Positions 25,518-33,117 of a stretch of DNA of 44,664 bases are shown in pieces; position 1 is the first letter of the stretch, and each line of letters opens with the position of its first letter. This DNA comes from Syntrophorhabdales bacterium. GTDB lineage: Bacteria > Desulfobacterota > Syntrophorhabdia > Syntrophorhabdales > WCHB1-27. Under the pieces are notes generated by a model. It searched no databases. It was not told the DNA's origin and worked only from the letters and a program-made list of their open reading frames with translations. The stretch spans positions 1 through 44,664 of the forward strand of contig DATKNH010000154.1 in NCBI GenBank assembly GCA_035541455.1. The letters are read 5' to 3'. The position numbers and the translations under genes are program-made.

Positions 25518-25533
25518 TGGCACACATATTGCT
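25518..25533 (+). promoter_or_regulatory. Sigma-54 promoter for the glycan gene cluster
   Basis: TGGCACA (25518-25524), four bases, then TTGCT (25529-25533) matches the -24/-12 consensus closely. Over 17 bases beginning with the preceding C it differs from the fliL promoter at only one position. The predicted start near 25545 gives a leader of about 80 bases before the first sugar gene. The promoter begins two bases after the fliW stop. Confidence 0.85.
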
Positions 25534-25571
25534 TTAAACCCCTGAGAGTAAGTTGTAGTGGAGGGCTGACG

Positions 25572-25634
25572 GTGACACTGGAAGACTGCCTTTCTTCATC
25601 AGAATGCGGGTTTCAAGGGAGTAAGTATGTTTGA
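25572..25634 (+). CDS. Possible 20-residue leader peptide before the pseB-like gene
   Basis: A GTG at 25572 lies a few bases after GGAGGG and opens a 20-codon frame (VTLEDCLSSSECGFQGSKYV) that ends at a TGA overlapping the pseB ATG (25627) by eight bases. The arrangement would allow translational coupling. It could equally be chance; I have no homology support. Confidence 0.25.
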   Translation: MTLEDCLSSSECGFQGSKYV

Positions 25635-26661
25635 CGACAAAGTGGTTCTTATTACGGGCGGGACCGGGTCTTTCGGGCAAAAATTCACGGCATATCTGTT
25701 CGCCAACTACAAACCTCGAAAAGTTGTTATTTTCAGCAGGGACGAATTCAAACAGTTCCAAATGTCGGCAGACTTTCACGAGCCGGAATTCGAGGTGCGC
25801 TACTTCATTGGCGACATAAGGGACAAGGAACGGCTCTACCGGTCCTTCGAGAGCGTTGATTACGTGATCCACGCGGCTGCGCTCAAACAGGTGCCGGCAG
25901 CAGAGTATAATCCGTTCGAGGCGGTCAAGACGAATATACTGGGCGCACAGAATATCATTGATGCTGCGATCGACAGGGGCGTGAAAAAGGTAATAGCCCT
26001 CTCCACGGACAAAGCGGTGAGCCCCATCAACCTGTATGGCGCTACAAAGCTCGCCATGGAAAAGCTTCTGATAGCGGCAAATGCGTACGCCGGAAACAAA
26101 GAGACCTGTTTTTCAGTGGTGAGATACGGGAATGTTATAGGGAGCAGGGGCAGCGTTATTCCTTTTTTCAAGAAGTTTGTTAACAGCGGCGAAGGTAAGC
26201 TTCCGATAACGGACGAACGAATGACGCGTTTCTGGATTACGCTCAGGCAGGGAGTAGAACTGGTCGCCAAGGCTGTGCATGAAGCTGTGGGAGGAGAAGT
26301 TTTTGTTCCCAAGATTCCCAGTATGAGAGTTCTTGATCTCGCACGAGTCATCGCTCCCGACGCCGATCACCAGGTAATCGGCATACGTCCCGGTGAGAAG
26401 TTGCATGAAAGCCTGATATCAAAAGACGAGGGCAGGAACACGGTCGACATGGATCAGTACTACGTAATACTTCCCCTTTTCGCGAACGGAACCAAGAGAT
26501 TTCACAAGTACAGCAAGTGCCGCAGAATGGGGGAAGGATTTTCCTATCGCAGCGACAAAAATGACCGCTGGCTCAGGGCGGAAGATCTCAGCCGCATGGT
26601 GGCTGAATTTGAGTTTGGGGAACATGATACCGTACAGCAGACAGCTCATAGAGCAGGATGA
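25627..26661 (+). CDS. pseB: NDP-N-acetylhexosamine 4,6-dehydratase, PseB-like
   Basis: PseB converts UDP-GlcNAc to a 4-keto-6-deoxy sugar, the first step towards pseudaminic-type nonulosonic acids. The 344-residue product is an extended SDR with TGGTGSFG (10-17), IGDIRD, HAAALKQVPAAEYNPFEAVKTN and the active-site segment S-T-D-K with Asp128, Lys129, Tyr137 and Lys141, the pattern of inverting dehydratases. Substrate nucleotide (UDP or GDP, as in LegB) cannot be told from sequence. Its end overlaps the aminotransferase by 38 bases. Confidence 0.85.
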   Translation: MFDDKVVLITGGTGSFGQKFTAYLFANYKPRKVVIFSRDEFKQFQMSADFHEPEFEVRYFIGDIRDKERLYRSFESVDYVIHAAALKQVPAAEYNPFEAVKTNILGAQNIIDAAIDRGVKKVIALSTDKAVSPINLYGATKLAMEKLLIAANAYAGNKETCFSVVRYGNVIGSRGSVIPFFKKFVNSGEGKLPITDERMTRFWITLRQGVELVAKAVHEAVGGEVFVPKIPSMRVLDLARVIAPDADHQVIGIRPGEKLHESLISKDEGRNTVDMDQYYVILPLFANGTKRFHKYSKCRRMGEGFSYRSDKNDRWLRAEDLSRMVAEFEFGEHDTVQQTAHRAG

Positions 26662-27868
26662 TATAGAGGCGGTAAATAGTGTTCTGCGGTCGGACTTTCT
26701 CACGCAGGGTCCGGTTGTTGAATCCTTTGAGTCAGCACTGAAATCGTATTGTGGAGCCCGGCATGCGGTGCTTTTCTCCTCCGGCACAGCAGCCCTCCAT
26801 GCAGCTTACTTCGCGGCGGGTGTGTGCGGAGGTGACGAAGTCGTTACGTCACCAATCACCTTTGCGGCGACCGCAAACGCAGCGCTTTACCTCGGTGCTA
26901 ACCCCGTGTTTGTTGACGTTGAGCCTGATACGGGCAACATGGAGGTTGAACATCTCCGGCAGGCGGTCACCGAAAGAACAAAAGCTATCGTGCCGGTACA
27001 TTTTGCGGGACACCCTGTTGACCTTGAAGGGGTGTTTGCTGTTGCCAGGAAATCCAGAGCAATTGTCATTGAGGATGCCTGTCATGCATTGGGAGCGCAC
27101 TACAGGGCGAGCGGCTCAAGGTTCAAGCGTCAAGGCTCCGGTGAAAAACCTGGAGAGTCGGGGAACTCGGACCCAGATACATGGACGAAAATCGGTGGTT
27201 GTGCCTATTCGGATATGACCGTCTTCAGTTTCCATCCGGTCAAGCAGATCACGACGGGTGAGGGTGGGGCAGTACTCACAAACAGGGATGATCTTTGCGA
27301 TAGGCTCCGCCTCTTTCGCACGCACGGCATTACCAAAGACCCCTCTAAATTTCGCATGACCCATGATCCGTGTCCCGAGCCTCAACTCTGTGTCGGTGAC
27401 TGGTACTACGAGATGCAGGAGCTTGGTTTCAATTACAGGATTAGCGATATCCATGCAGCCCTTGGAATGTCACAGCTTCGCAAGCTCGACATCTTCGTGG
27501 CAAGAAGGAGAGAGATAGCGGAACGCTACCGGGTCGCCTATGCAGAAAATCCTTTTTTTGAAACGCCTCCGGAGAGAAGCTACGCAAGGTCTGCATATCA
27601 TCTCTATCCCATAAGACTCTCCCGGGCGCTGGTGGACAGGAAGCGGGAAATATTCTCCGGGTTGAAAGATTCAGGGCTCGGGGTCCAGGTGCATTACCTG
27701 CCTGTCTATCTTCAGCCCTACTACCTGGAAATGGGCTATAGACGGGGGTTGTGTCCTGCGGCTGAGCAATTTTACGAGAGAGAAATAAGCATTCCTCTTT
27801 ACCCGGCTATGGATGACGAGACTGTGAACACCGTTATCAACACGCTACTTGGGAGTTTACGGATATAG
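26624..27868 (+). CDS. pseC: PLP-dependent nucleotide-sugar aminotransferase, PseC-like
   Basis: This enzyme transaminates the 4-keto sugar made by the upstream dehydratase. The 414-residue product is a DegT/DnrJ/EryC1-family protein with the PseC-typical start MIPYSRQLIEQDDIEAVNSVLRSDFLTQGP, ALHAAYFAAG, EDACHALGA and FSFHPVKQITTGEGG with PLP-binding Lys207. The start at 26624 is chosen because it gives this conserved N terminus. Residues about 162-187 (SGSRFKRQGSGEKPGESG region, 27107-27184) are a hydrophilic insert next to the conserved YSDM segment, not usual in PseC. Confidence 0.87.
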   Translation: MIPYSRQLIEQDDIEAVNSVLRSDFLTQGPVVESFESALKSYCGARHAVLFSSGTAALHAAYFAAGVCGGDEVVTSPITFAATANAALYLGANPVFVDVEPDTGNMEVEHLRQAVTERTKAIVPVHFAGHPVDLEGVFAVARKSRAIVIEDACHALGAHYRASGSRFKRQGSGEKPGESGNSDPDTWTKIGGCAYSDMTVFSFHPVKQITTGEGGAVLTNRDDLCDRLRLFRTHGITKDPSKFRMTHDPCPEPQLCVGDWYYEMQELGFNYRISDIHAALGMSQLRKLDIFVARRREIAERYRVAYAENPFFETPPERSYARSAYHLYPIRLSRALVDRKREIFSGLKDSGLGVQVHYLPVYLQPYYLEMGYRRGLCPAAEQFYEREISIPLYPAMDDETVNTVINTLLGSLRI

Positions 27869-28762
27869 ATGTCAGCGAGACTGATCCTTGGAACCGCCAA
27901 TTTCGGGCTTACGTACGGCATAGCAAATAAGCGCATGTTCTCGGAAGGAGAAGCATTTGCGATACTGGAGAAAGCAGTTGAGGCTCACGTGACGGGAGTC
28001 GATACGGCTCAGGGGTATGGCGAGGCGGAGAAAATTCTCGGCAGATTTTTCAGAATGCACGGCAAGGTCTTCGACGTTACAACCAAACTTCCGGATCGCG
28101 AATATCTCTCCGTTGTAGACGTGGAATCTCAGATAGAGAAAAGCCTGGTGCATCTTGGTTTGGGGCGAATAGATACGCTGCTCGTGCACAGTTCGAGCAC
28201 ATTTGAACGTCATGGGGACGTGCTGTTGACCGCACTCGAGCGGTGCACAGCTCAGGGCCTTATCGGAACGTATGGTCTCTCCGTATATCATCCTGACGAT
28301 CTGCGGAGAGCTGCTGAGAAGGCACGGAAGGCAGGGTGTCGCATCGGCGCGGCACAACTGCCATTAAACCTTTTTGATCAGCGCTTCTTGAAAGATGCGC
28401 ATCTGGCTCAATTTCGATCTGCAGGCATCACACTGTATGGCCGTTCTCTTTTTCTTCAAGGCCTGTTCTTCATGGACAGCAAGAGACTTCCCGGGCACCT
28501 CCGTCAGGCGGCACCCAAGATAGAGAGCCTGAAGCATCTCGCAAAACTCCATGATACGTCCATCGAAGCATTGGCGCTTCTTTTTGCGCGTTCGTCTGGT
28601 GTTGATTACGTAGTCGTGGGTGTTGACAGTGTGGCCCAGCTGGAAAGGAATGCCGCGCTTATGGCAGCCGGCGGAGACCTGTTGCCAGAACTGAAAGCCA
28701 GCTTTGATGCGCTTGAAATCTATGATGAGGAGATCATTCTGCCTTATAGATGGAAGCAATGA
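27869..28762 (+). CDS. Aldo/keto reductase of the sugar cluster
   Basis: A 297-residue NAD(P)H-dependent oxidoreductase of the aldo/keto reductase fold. The catalytic tetrad is complete: Asp45 and Tyr50 (DTAQGYG), Lys73 (TTKLP) and His107 (LLVHSS). The start follows the pseC-like stop directly, so the two are probably co-translated. Aldo/keto reductases are not part of the classical Pse or Leg pathways. It may reduce a keto group on the sugar or on a substituent. The substrate is unknown. Confidence 0.85.
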   Translation: MSARLILGTANFGLTYGIANKRMFSEGEAFAILEKAVEAHVTGVDTAQGYGEAEKILGRFFRMHGKVFDVTTKLPDREYLSVVDVESQIEKSLVHLGLGRIDTLLVHSSSTFERHGDVLLTALERCTAQGLIGTYGLSVYHPDDLRRAAEKARKAGCRIGAAQLPLNLFDQRFLKDAHLAQFRSAGITLYGRSLFLQGLFFMDSKRLPGHLRQAAPKIESLKHLAKLHDTSIEALALLFARSSGVDYVVVGVDSVAQLERNAALMAAGGDLLPELKASFDALEIYDEEIILPYRWKQ

Positions 28763-28805
28763 GTTTATAAAGGCTTATTAGAAACATGCGACGGAGAGGA
28801 TACCA

Positions 28806-29885
28806 ATGATTCTGTTTGTGGTTGATGAAGACAGGGAAAGATATCGGGGGCGAGCTGTTCGCGCTTCTATCCTGGCACACGCCTGTCTCATGCAGGGACT
28901 GGAAGTCTCGTTCATGTGTGCAGAACAGGACGTGCATGACTGCCTGACGAGGGAAGGTTCTTCAGGCGTGCGTGTCGTAGACAGGGAGCAATTAATCTTT
29001 GAGGCCGCTCTTGAGCGACCGACTCTCCTCGTGTGGGACGCGGCCAGGCCGTTGACCCACAAGGAAGTAACGCTTTTTCATCAACATGACACGTTCGTCG
29101 TTGAGTTTGATGCACCCGATGGTGAAAGCCGCGCCGATGAGGTGGTAAATGGCTTTGAATCCACCCTTCGCAGTGCCCGTGGACGCCAATACAAGCTTAT
29201 CGGGCCCGGCTATCTTGTGGTTGATAAGTGTTTCACCAACGCCAGGGAATGGCGGAGAGCTTCAGCGTTCTTAGGGAACGGCCTGGACCTGTTCATCTGC
29301 CTCGACGGCGTTGAGCCTGAGATCGTGACATCAACCCTCGATGTTCTTGCAGATATCCCTGCGTGCCGTTCAATGCAGATACGAATTATGGCCGGGGCGG
29401 ATGAAAAGAGAGGAAGGGCCGTACAACGGAGTTTCTCCTCGTTTAAGAATCTTCAGCTTTATACAGGAACCAACTCCGCCCTCATCGCTCAGCTGATGAG
29501 ATTTTCGCAGCTTGGCATCATATCCTTCGGTCCTCTCCTTATTCAGGCTATGGCCGCGGAGCTTCCTGTGCTTATGATCAACAGCACCGAGGGAGATGAG
29601 CGGTACGCGGCCAGGGTGCTCAACGGTGTCTTTGCCGGCGCAGGGCTGACCTTTGGGTATGCCCAGCACATTGACTGGGGAATGTTTCAGAGAAAGCTCG
29701 CATTTCTCCTGGAACGACCAAGAGAGATAGAGCGGATGCAGGAAGCTACTCACCGGTTGGTGGATGGTCAGGGAGCCCAAAGGATAGCGAGGTTTATCCA
29801 GAGTCACCGGAAGATACGAGGTATGGGTCACGGAGATTGGGTCGCCGCAGAAGGCCCACGGACAATAATTCCCCTCACCCGATAG
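28806..29885 (+). CDS. PseG/SpsG-like protein lacking the catalytic GxGH motif
   Basis: The 359-residue product has a GT-B-like two-domain layout as in PseG (UDP-sugar hydrolase). The C-terminal half has LIAQLMRFSQLGIISFGPLLIQAMAAELPVLMINSTEGDE, resembling the family's GTSIYELAYLGVPTI region. The N-terminal strand-loop that should read G-x-G-H reads RYRGRAVRASILAHACLMQG, so the catalytic histidine is missing. It may be a non-hydrolytic relative, for instance a binding or transferase protein. AGAGGA lies before the ATG. A canonical PseG lies at 33118. The family assignment is moderate. Confidence 0.55.
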   Translation: MILFVVDEDRERYRGRAVRASILAHACLMQGLEVSFMCAEQDVHDCLTREGSSGVRVVDREQLIFEAALERPTLLVWDAARPLTHKEVTLFHQHDTFVVEFDAPDGESRADEVVNGFESTLRSARGRQYKLIGPGYLVVDKCFTNAREWRRASAFLGNGLDLFICLDGVEPEIVTSTLDVLADIPACRSMQIRIMAGADEKRGRAVQRSFSSFKNLQLYTGTNSALIAQLMRFSQLGIISFGPLLIQAMAAELPVLMINSTEGDERYAARVLNGVFAGAGLTFGYAQHIDWGMFQRKLAFLLERPREIERMQEATHRLVDGQGAQRIARFIQSHRKIRGMGHGDWVAAEGPRTIIPLTR

Positions 29886-29918
29886 ACATGGAGGCGGGAT
29901 GTTACTGAGAGGCGCATC

Positions 29919-30929
29919 ATGAGGATAGGCAGCACTGAACTGGGGAAGGGCAGGGCTTACGTGATTGCCGATGTGGGGTCAAACTATAACGGCAGCCTTG
30001 AAATGGCAAAGGAGTATATCTATGCGGCGAAGGAGATCGGGGTAGATGCGGTCAAATTCCAGACTTACGAAGCCGCGACCCTTCTCAATCCGTTCAAACC
30101 GGGTGGTGAGCCCTGGCAGGCGTACGACGTGGTGAAGAAATACGAATTGCCCTTGTCATGGCATCAGGAATTGTTTGATCACGCAGAGAATATGGGCATC
30201 GAGTTTCTTACGACCCCCTTTGACCTGTCCGTCCTGGATGAGCTTAGCCGCATCGGCATAAGGGCTTTCAAGATAGCATCCGGTGATCTTACCTTCAGCC
30301 CTCTTCTGCGCAAAGTAGGTTCTTTCGGTAAACCTGTGCTGCTTTCCACCGGTATGGCTGATCTGGAGGAGGTGAGGTTGGCAATCCGGACGCTGCAGGA
30401 AAGCGGCAGCCGGCACATTGCTCTTCTCCATTGCGTTTCCAACTACCCACCAAGGTTTGAGCAGGTGAATTTGAAGGCGATGGTCACCATGGCGGAGAGG
30501 TTCGACGTGCCTGTGGGGCTGTCGGACCACACGTCCGGGAACACGACGGCACTGGGAGCAATCGCTCTTGGCGCTTCAATCATTGAAAAGCATATCACCA
30601 TGGACCGCCAGCTGGGGACCCCTGATGCGCCGTTCGCTATGACCGTGGCTGAGTTCGGCCGCATGGTCACGGATATTCGCAATCTGGAACGAGCGCTGGG
30701 TGACGGGGTCAAAGTCCCGGCCGAGGATGAGCGCGAGGAGCGCACCTGGGCGCGCAGAGGGATATACGCGCGGGTCGATATAGAAGCAGGCGGGCCTCTG
30801 ACAATGGAAAACGTGAAGTTCGTGCGGCCGGAAAACGGCGTACCCGCAAGCGAGTGGTCAAGATTCGAGGGGAAGGTCTTGAGAGAGACCCTCACGAAGG
30901 ACCGGCCGCTGAAAAGGGACTACATATGA
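29919..30929 (+). CDS. Nonulosonic acid synthase, NeuB/PseI/SpsE-like
   Basis: This family condenses phosphoenolpyruvate with a six-carbon amino sugar to form a nine-carbon nonulosonic acid. The 336-residue product has the (beta/alpha)8 domain with ADVGSNYNGSLEMAKEYIYAAKEIGVDAVKFQTY, GIEFLTTPFDLSVLDEL, FKIASGDLTF, LLHCVSNYPP, GLSDHTSG and EKHITMDR, and a C-terminal antifreeze-like SAF domain (about 275-336). The motifs are complete. The sequence does not say whether the product is a pseudaminic, legionaminic or other isomer, so I leave the symbol empty. It overlaps the next gene (ATGA). Confidence 0.92.
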   Translation: MRIGSTELGKGRAYVIADVGSNYNGSLEMAKEYIYAAKEIGVDAVKFQTYEAATLLNPFKPGGEPWQAYDVVKKYELPLSWHQELFDHAENMGIEFLTTPFDLSVLDELSRIGIRAFKIASGDLTFSPLLRKVGSFGKPVLLSTGMADLEEVRLAIRTLQESGSRHIALLHCVSNYPPRFEQVNLKAMVTMAERFDVPVGLSDHTSGNTTALGAIALGASIIEKHITMDRQLGTPDAPFAMTVAEFGRMVTDIRNLERALGDGVKVPAEDEREERTWARRGIYARVDIEAGGPLTMENVKFVRPENGVPASEWSRFEGKVLRETLTKDRPLKRDYI

Positions 30930-31705
30930 GCCGTGACAAGGTCAAGGCGATAGTGCAGGCACGCATGGGCTCAACGCGTCTTCCGGGAAAGATTCTGAAG
31001 CCCTTGGCGGGAAAGCCTGCACTCTGGCATGTGGTCAACAGGCTTAAACGGGCCGGGAGCTTGAAAGAAGTGGTCGTGGCCACAACGACGAGCCCTGAAG
31101 ACGATGTGGTCGTTAGCTATTGCGAGGAGCACGGGATCAAATGGTTTCGTGGTAGCGAGAATGACGTACTGGACCGCTACTACCAGGCTGCAAAGGAATT
31201 CGGCGCGGATCCAATCGTCCGCATCACAGCCGACTGCCCGGTTATCGATCCCCAAATAGTTGACGAAGTGGTTGAAGGGTTCTTCGCAGGCGGGTACGAC
31301 GTTTATGCGATGGGGGGCGAGTTCCCGGATGGACTCGATTGCGAATGTTTTTCATTTGCGGTGATCGAAGACACTTGGAAATATGCGGTTTTGCCCTCAG
31401 AAAGAGAGCATGTGGGTGTATATCCGGGCAAGCACAAAGAAAAATACCGGGTGGGTAGCTACACCAAGTTCACCGGCCTCGCACATCATCGCTGGACCCT
31501 TGATGAAGAAGCCGATTTACACTTCCTGCAAGAGCTCTACGAACGGCTCGATAGACCGGGCTCTTGTTTCGGGACAAGAGAGATACTGGTATTGCTCGAC
31601 CGGGAGCCTGAATTGATGGCCATCAACAGCGGGATCATCAGAAACGAGGGGCTCTTGAAATCCCTCACACAGGATGAAACCTTTCTCAAGGAGAAAAGTC
31701 TATGA
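30926..31705 (+). CDS. Cytidylyltransferase, SpsF-like
   Basis: The 259-residue product is a nucleotidyltransferase of the SpsF/NeuA group that would attach CMP to the nonulosonic acid. The nucleotide-binding motif is AIVQARMGSTRLPGKILKPL, followed by VVVATTTSPEDDVV, WFRGSENDVLDRYYQAA and VRITADCPVIDPQIVDEVV. The ATG at 30926 overlaps the synthase stop; a longer reading would intrude into that gene. It is the only cytidylyltransferase in the cluster, so it most likely does the CMP activation. It overlaps the aminotransferase gene by four bases. Confidence 0.85.
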   Translation: MSRDKVKAIVQARMGSTRLPGKILKPLAGKPALWHVVNRLKRAGSLKEVVVATTTSPEDDVVVSYCEEHGIKWFRGSENDVLDRYYQAAKEFGADPIVRITADCPVIDPQIVDEVVEGFFAGGYDVYAMGGEFPDGLDCECFSFAVIEDTWKYAVLPSEREHVGVYPGKHKEKYRVGSYTKFTGLAHHRWTLDEEADLHFLQELYERLDRPGSCFGTREILVLLDREPELMAINSGIIRNEGLLKSLTQDETFLKEKSL

Positions 31706-33051
31706 ATCGTCGAGCAGCCCTGCATGAGATGAGAGAGGACGTAAGCAAAGAACGTGGCCGGCAAGTGCCGCCAAGAGACCTCACGCAGTCGGAATACTGG
31801 TGGGCAAAAGCAAAAGAGATCATTCCTCGCGGTACCCAGACGCTGAGCAAGGGCCCTGATCAGTTTGTCGACGGGGTGACACCCAAATACCTGGACCACG
31901 GCCAGGGATGCCACGTCTGGGATGTGGATGGCAACGAGTATATCGACTATCCTATGGCGCTTGGCCCCATCCTGCTCGGCTATAACTATCCACCTGTGGT
32001 GGAGGCCGTGACGAGGGAGATTCGAAAAGGAACGACGTTCACACTGATGAGTCCCTTGGAGGTAAGGCTTGCGGAGCTGTTGGTCGAAGTGATCCCCTGC
32101 GCGGAGATGGTGCGGTTCGGGAAGAATGGTGCGGATGCCACCATGGCCGCTATACGCATTGCCAGAGCGTACACAGGCAGAGACCACGTCGCCTTCTGCG
32201 GCTATCACGGCTGCCACGACTGGTACGCGATCACCACGTCTCTGAATAGAGGCATACCGAGATTTAATGCGGGGCTCGTCCACCCCTTCGAATACAACAG
32301 GCCGGAGACGTTGGAAGCGCTCTTATCGCTCTATCCCGATAAGATTGGAGCAGTCATAATGGAAGTGCCCGCGGAGGAGCCGCGAGATAATTTTCTGGAA
32401 CGCGTTATCGAAATCGCTCATAAGCATGGAGCGCTCTTTATCCTCGACGAAACCTGCACCGGATTCCGCTGGTCTCTGGGGGGTGCGCAAGAATACTACG
32501 GTGTTGTGCCTGACCTCGGTTGTTTCGGCAAAGGGATGGCGAATGGATTCTCTATCTCTGCCATTGTGGGAAAGAAAGAGTTTATGAAGGAGCTGGACGA
32601 GATATTTTTTTCCATGACTTTTTCAGGGGAGACGATCGGCCTGGCTGCATCAATCGCCACGGTCAGTGAGATTCGCAAAAAGGGCGTTGTCGATTGTATC
32701 TGGAAACAGGGCAGGAAGTTGAGAGACGGGCTTTATAAGATAAAAGAGGAATTGAAAGTCAACGTCGAGATCATAGGTCATCCACCACGCTCGGGCTTTC
32801 TCTTTAGAGACGCTTCTGGAAATGAGTCTCTTGAGATTAAGAGCCTCTTCTTGCAGGAAACTCACAAGAGGGGGATTCTGTTTGGAGGGCCCGTCTACCT
32901 CTCCTTCTCGCATACGGACGATGATATCGAACGGACATTGGATGCGTCTTTTGAGGCAATGAGGGTTGTCAAGGATGCAGCGGACGAGGGCAGCGTGGAC
33001 AGATTTATGGAAGGAAAAAAGATAGGAACCGTCTATAGGTCACGGCGATAG
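31702..33051 (+). CDS. Class III aminotransferase, glutamate-1-semialdehyde aminomutase-like
   Basis: The 449-residue product is a fold-type I PLP enzyme with the GSAM-like order of motifs: IPRGTQTLSKGPDQFVDG, VWDVDGNEYIDYPMALGPILLGYNYPPV, RFGKNGADATMAAIRIARAYTGR, FILDETCTGFRW and the PLP Lys277 in FGKGMANG. GSAM itself acts in haem biosynthesis and would not be expected in an operon of this kind. Here the enzyme likely aminates or isomerises a sugar intermediate. Its start overlaps the SpsF-like stop. About 60 bases of gap follow, with a weak inverted repeat AGTCCCAT/ATGGGACT. Confidence 0.85.
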   Translation: MNRRAALHEMREDVSKERGRQVPPRDLTQSEYWWAKAKEIIPRGTQTLSKGPDQFVDGVTPKYLDHGQGCHVWDVDGNEYIDYPMALGPILLGYNYPPVVEAVTREIRKGTTFTLMSPLEVRLAELLVEVIPCAEMVRFGKNGADATMAAIRIARAYTGRDHVAFCGYHGCHDWYAITTSLNRGIPRFNAGLVHPFEYNRPETLEALLSLYPDKIGAVIMEVPAEEPRDNFLERVIEIAHKHGALFILDETCTGFRWSLGGAQEYYGVVPDLGCFGKGMANGFSISAIVGKKEFMKELDEIFFSMTFSGETIGLAASIATVSEIRKKGVVDCIWKQGRKLRDGLYKIKEELKVNVEIIGHPPRSGFLFRDASGNESLEIKSLFLQETHKRGILFGGPVYLSFSHTDDDIERTLDASFEAMRVVKDAADEGSVDRFMEGKKIGTVYRSRR

Positions 33052-33117
33052 TCCCATATCGAAACAAAAAACAAGAAAACCCTTCTTTGTGGGGCTATTA
33101 ATGGGACTTTAGACGCG

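Noticed and set aside
28763-28805. Possible sigma-28 promoter before the 28806 gene (TAAAGGCT with a downstream GCGACGG)
   Set aside because: The -10 element matches only partially and the gene fits read-through from the cluster promoter.
33050-33108. Inverted repeat AGTCCCAT/ATGGGACT before the 33118 gene as a terminator
   Set aside because: The arms are 43 bases apart and no T-run follows; too weak to call.
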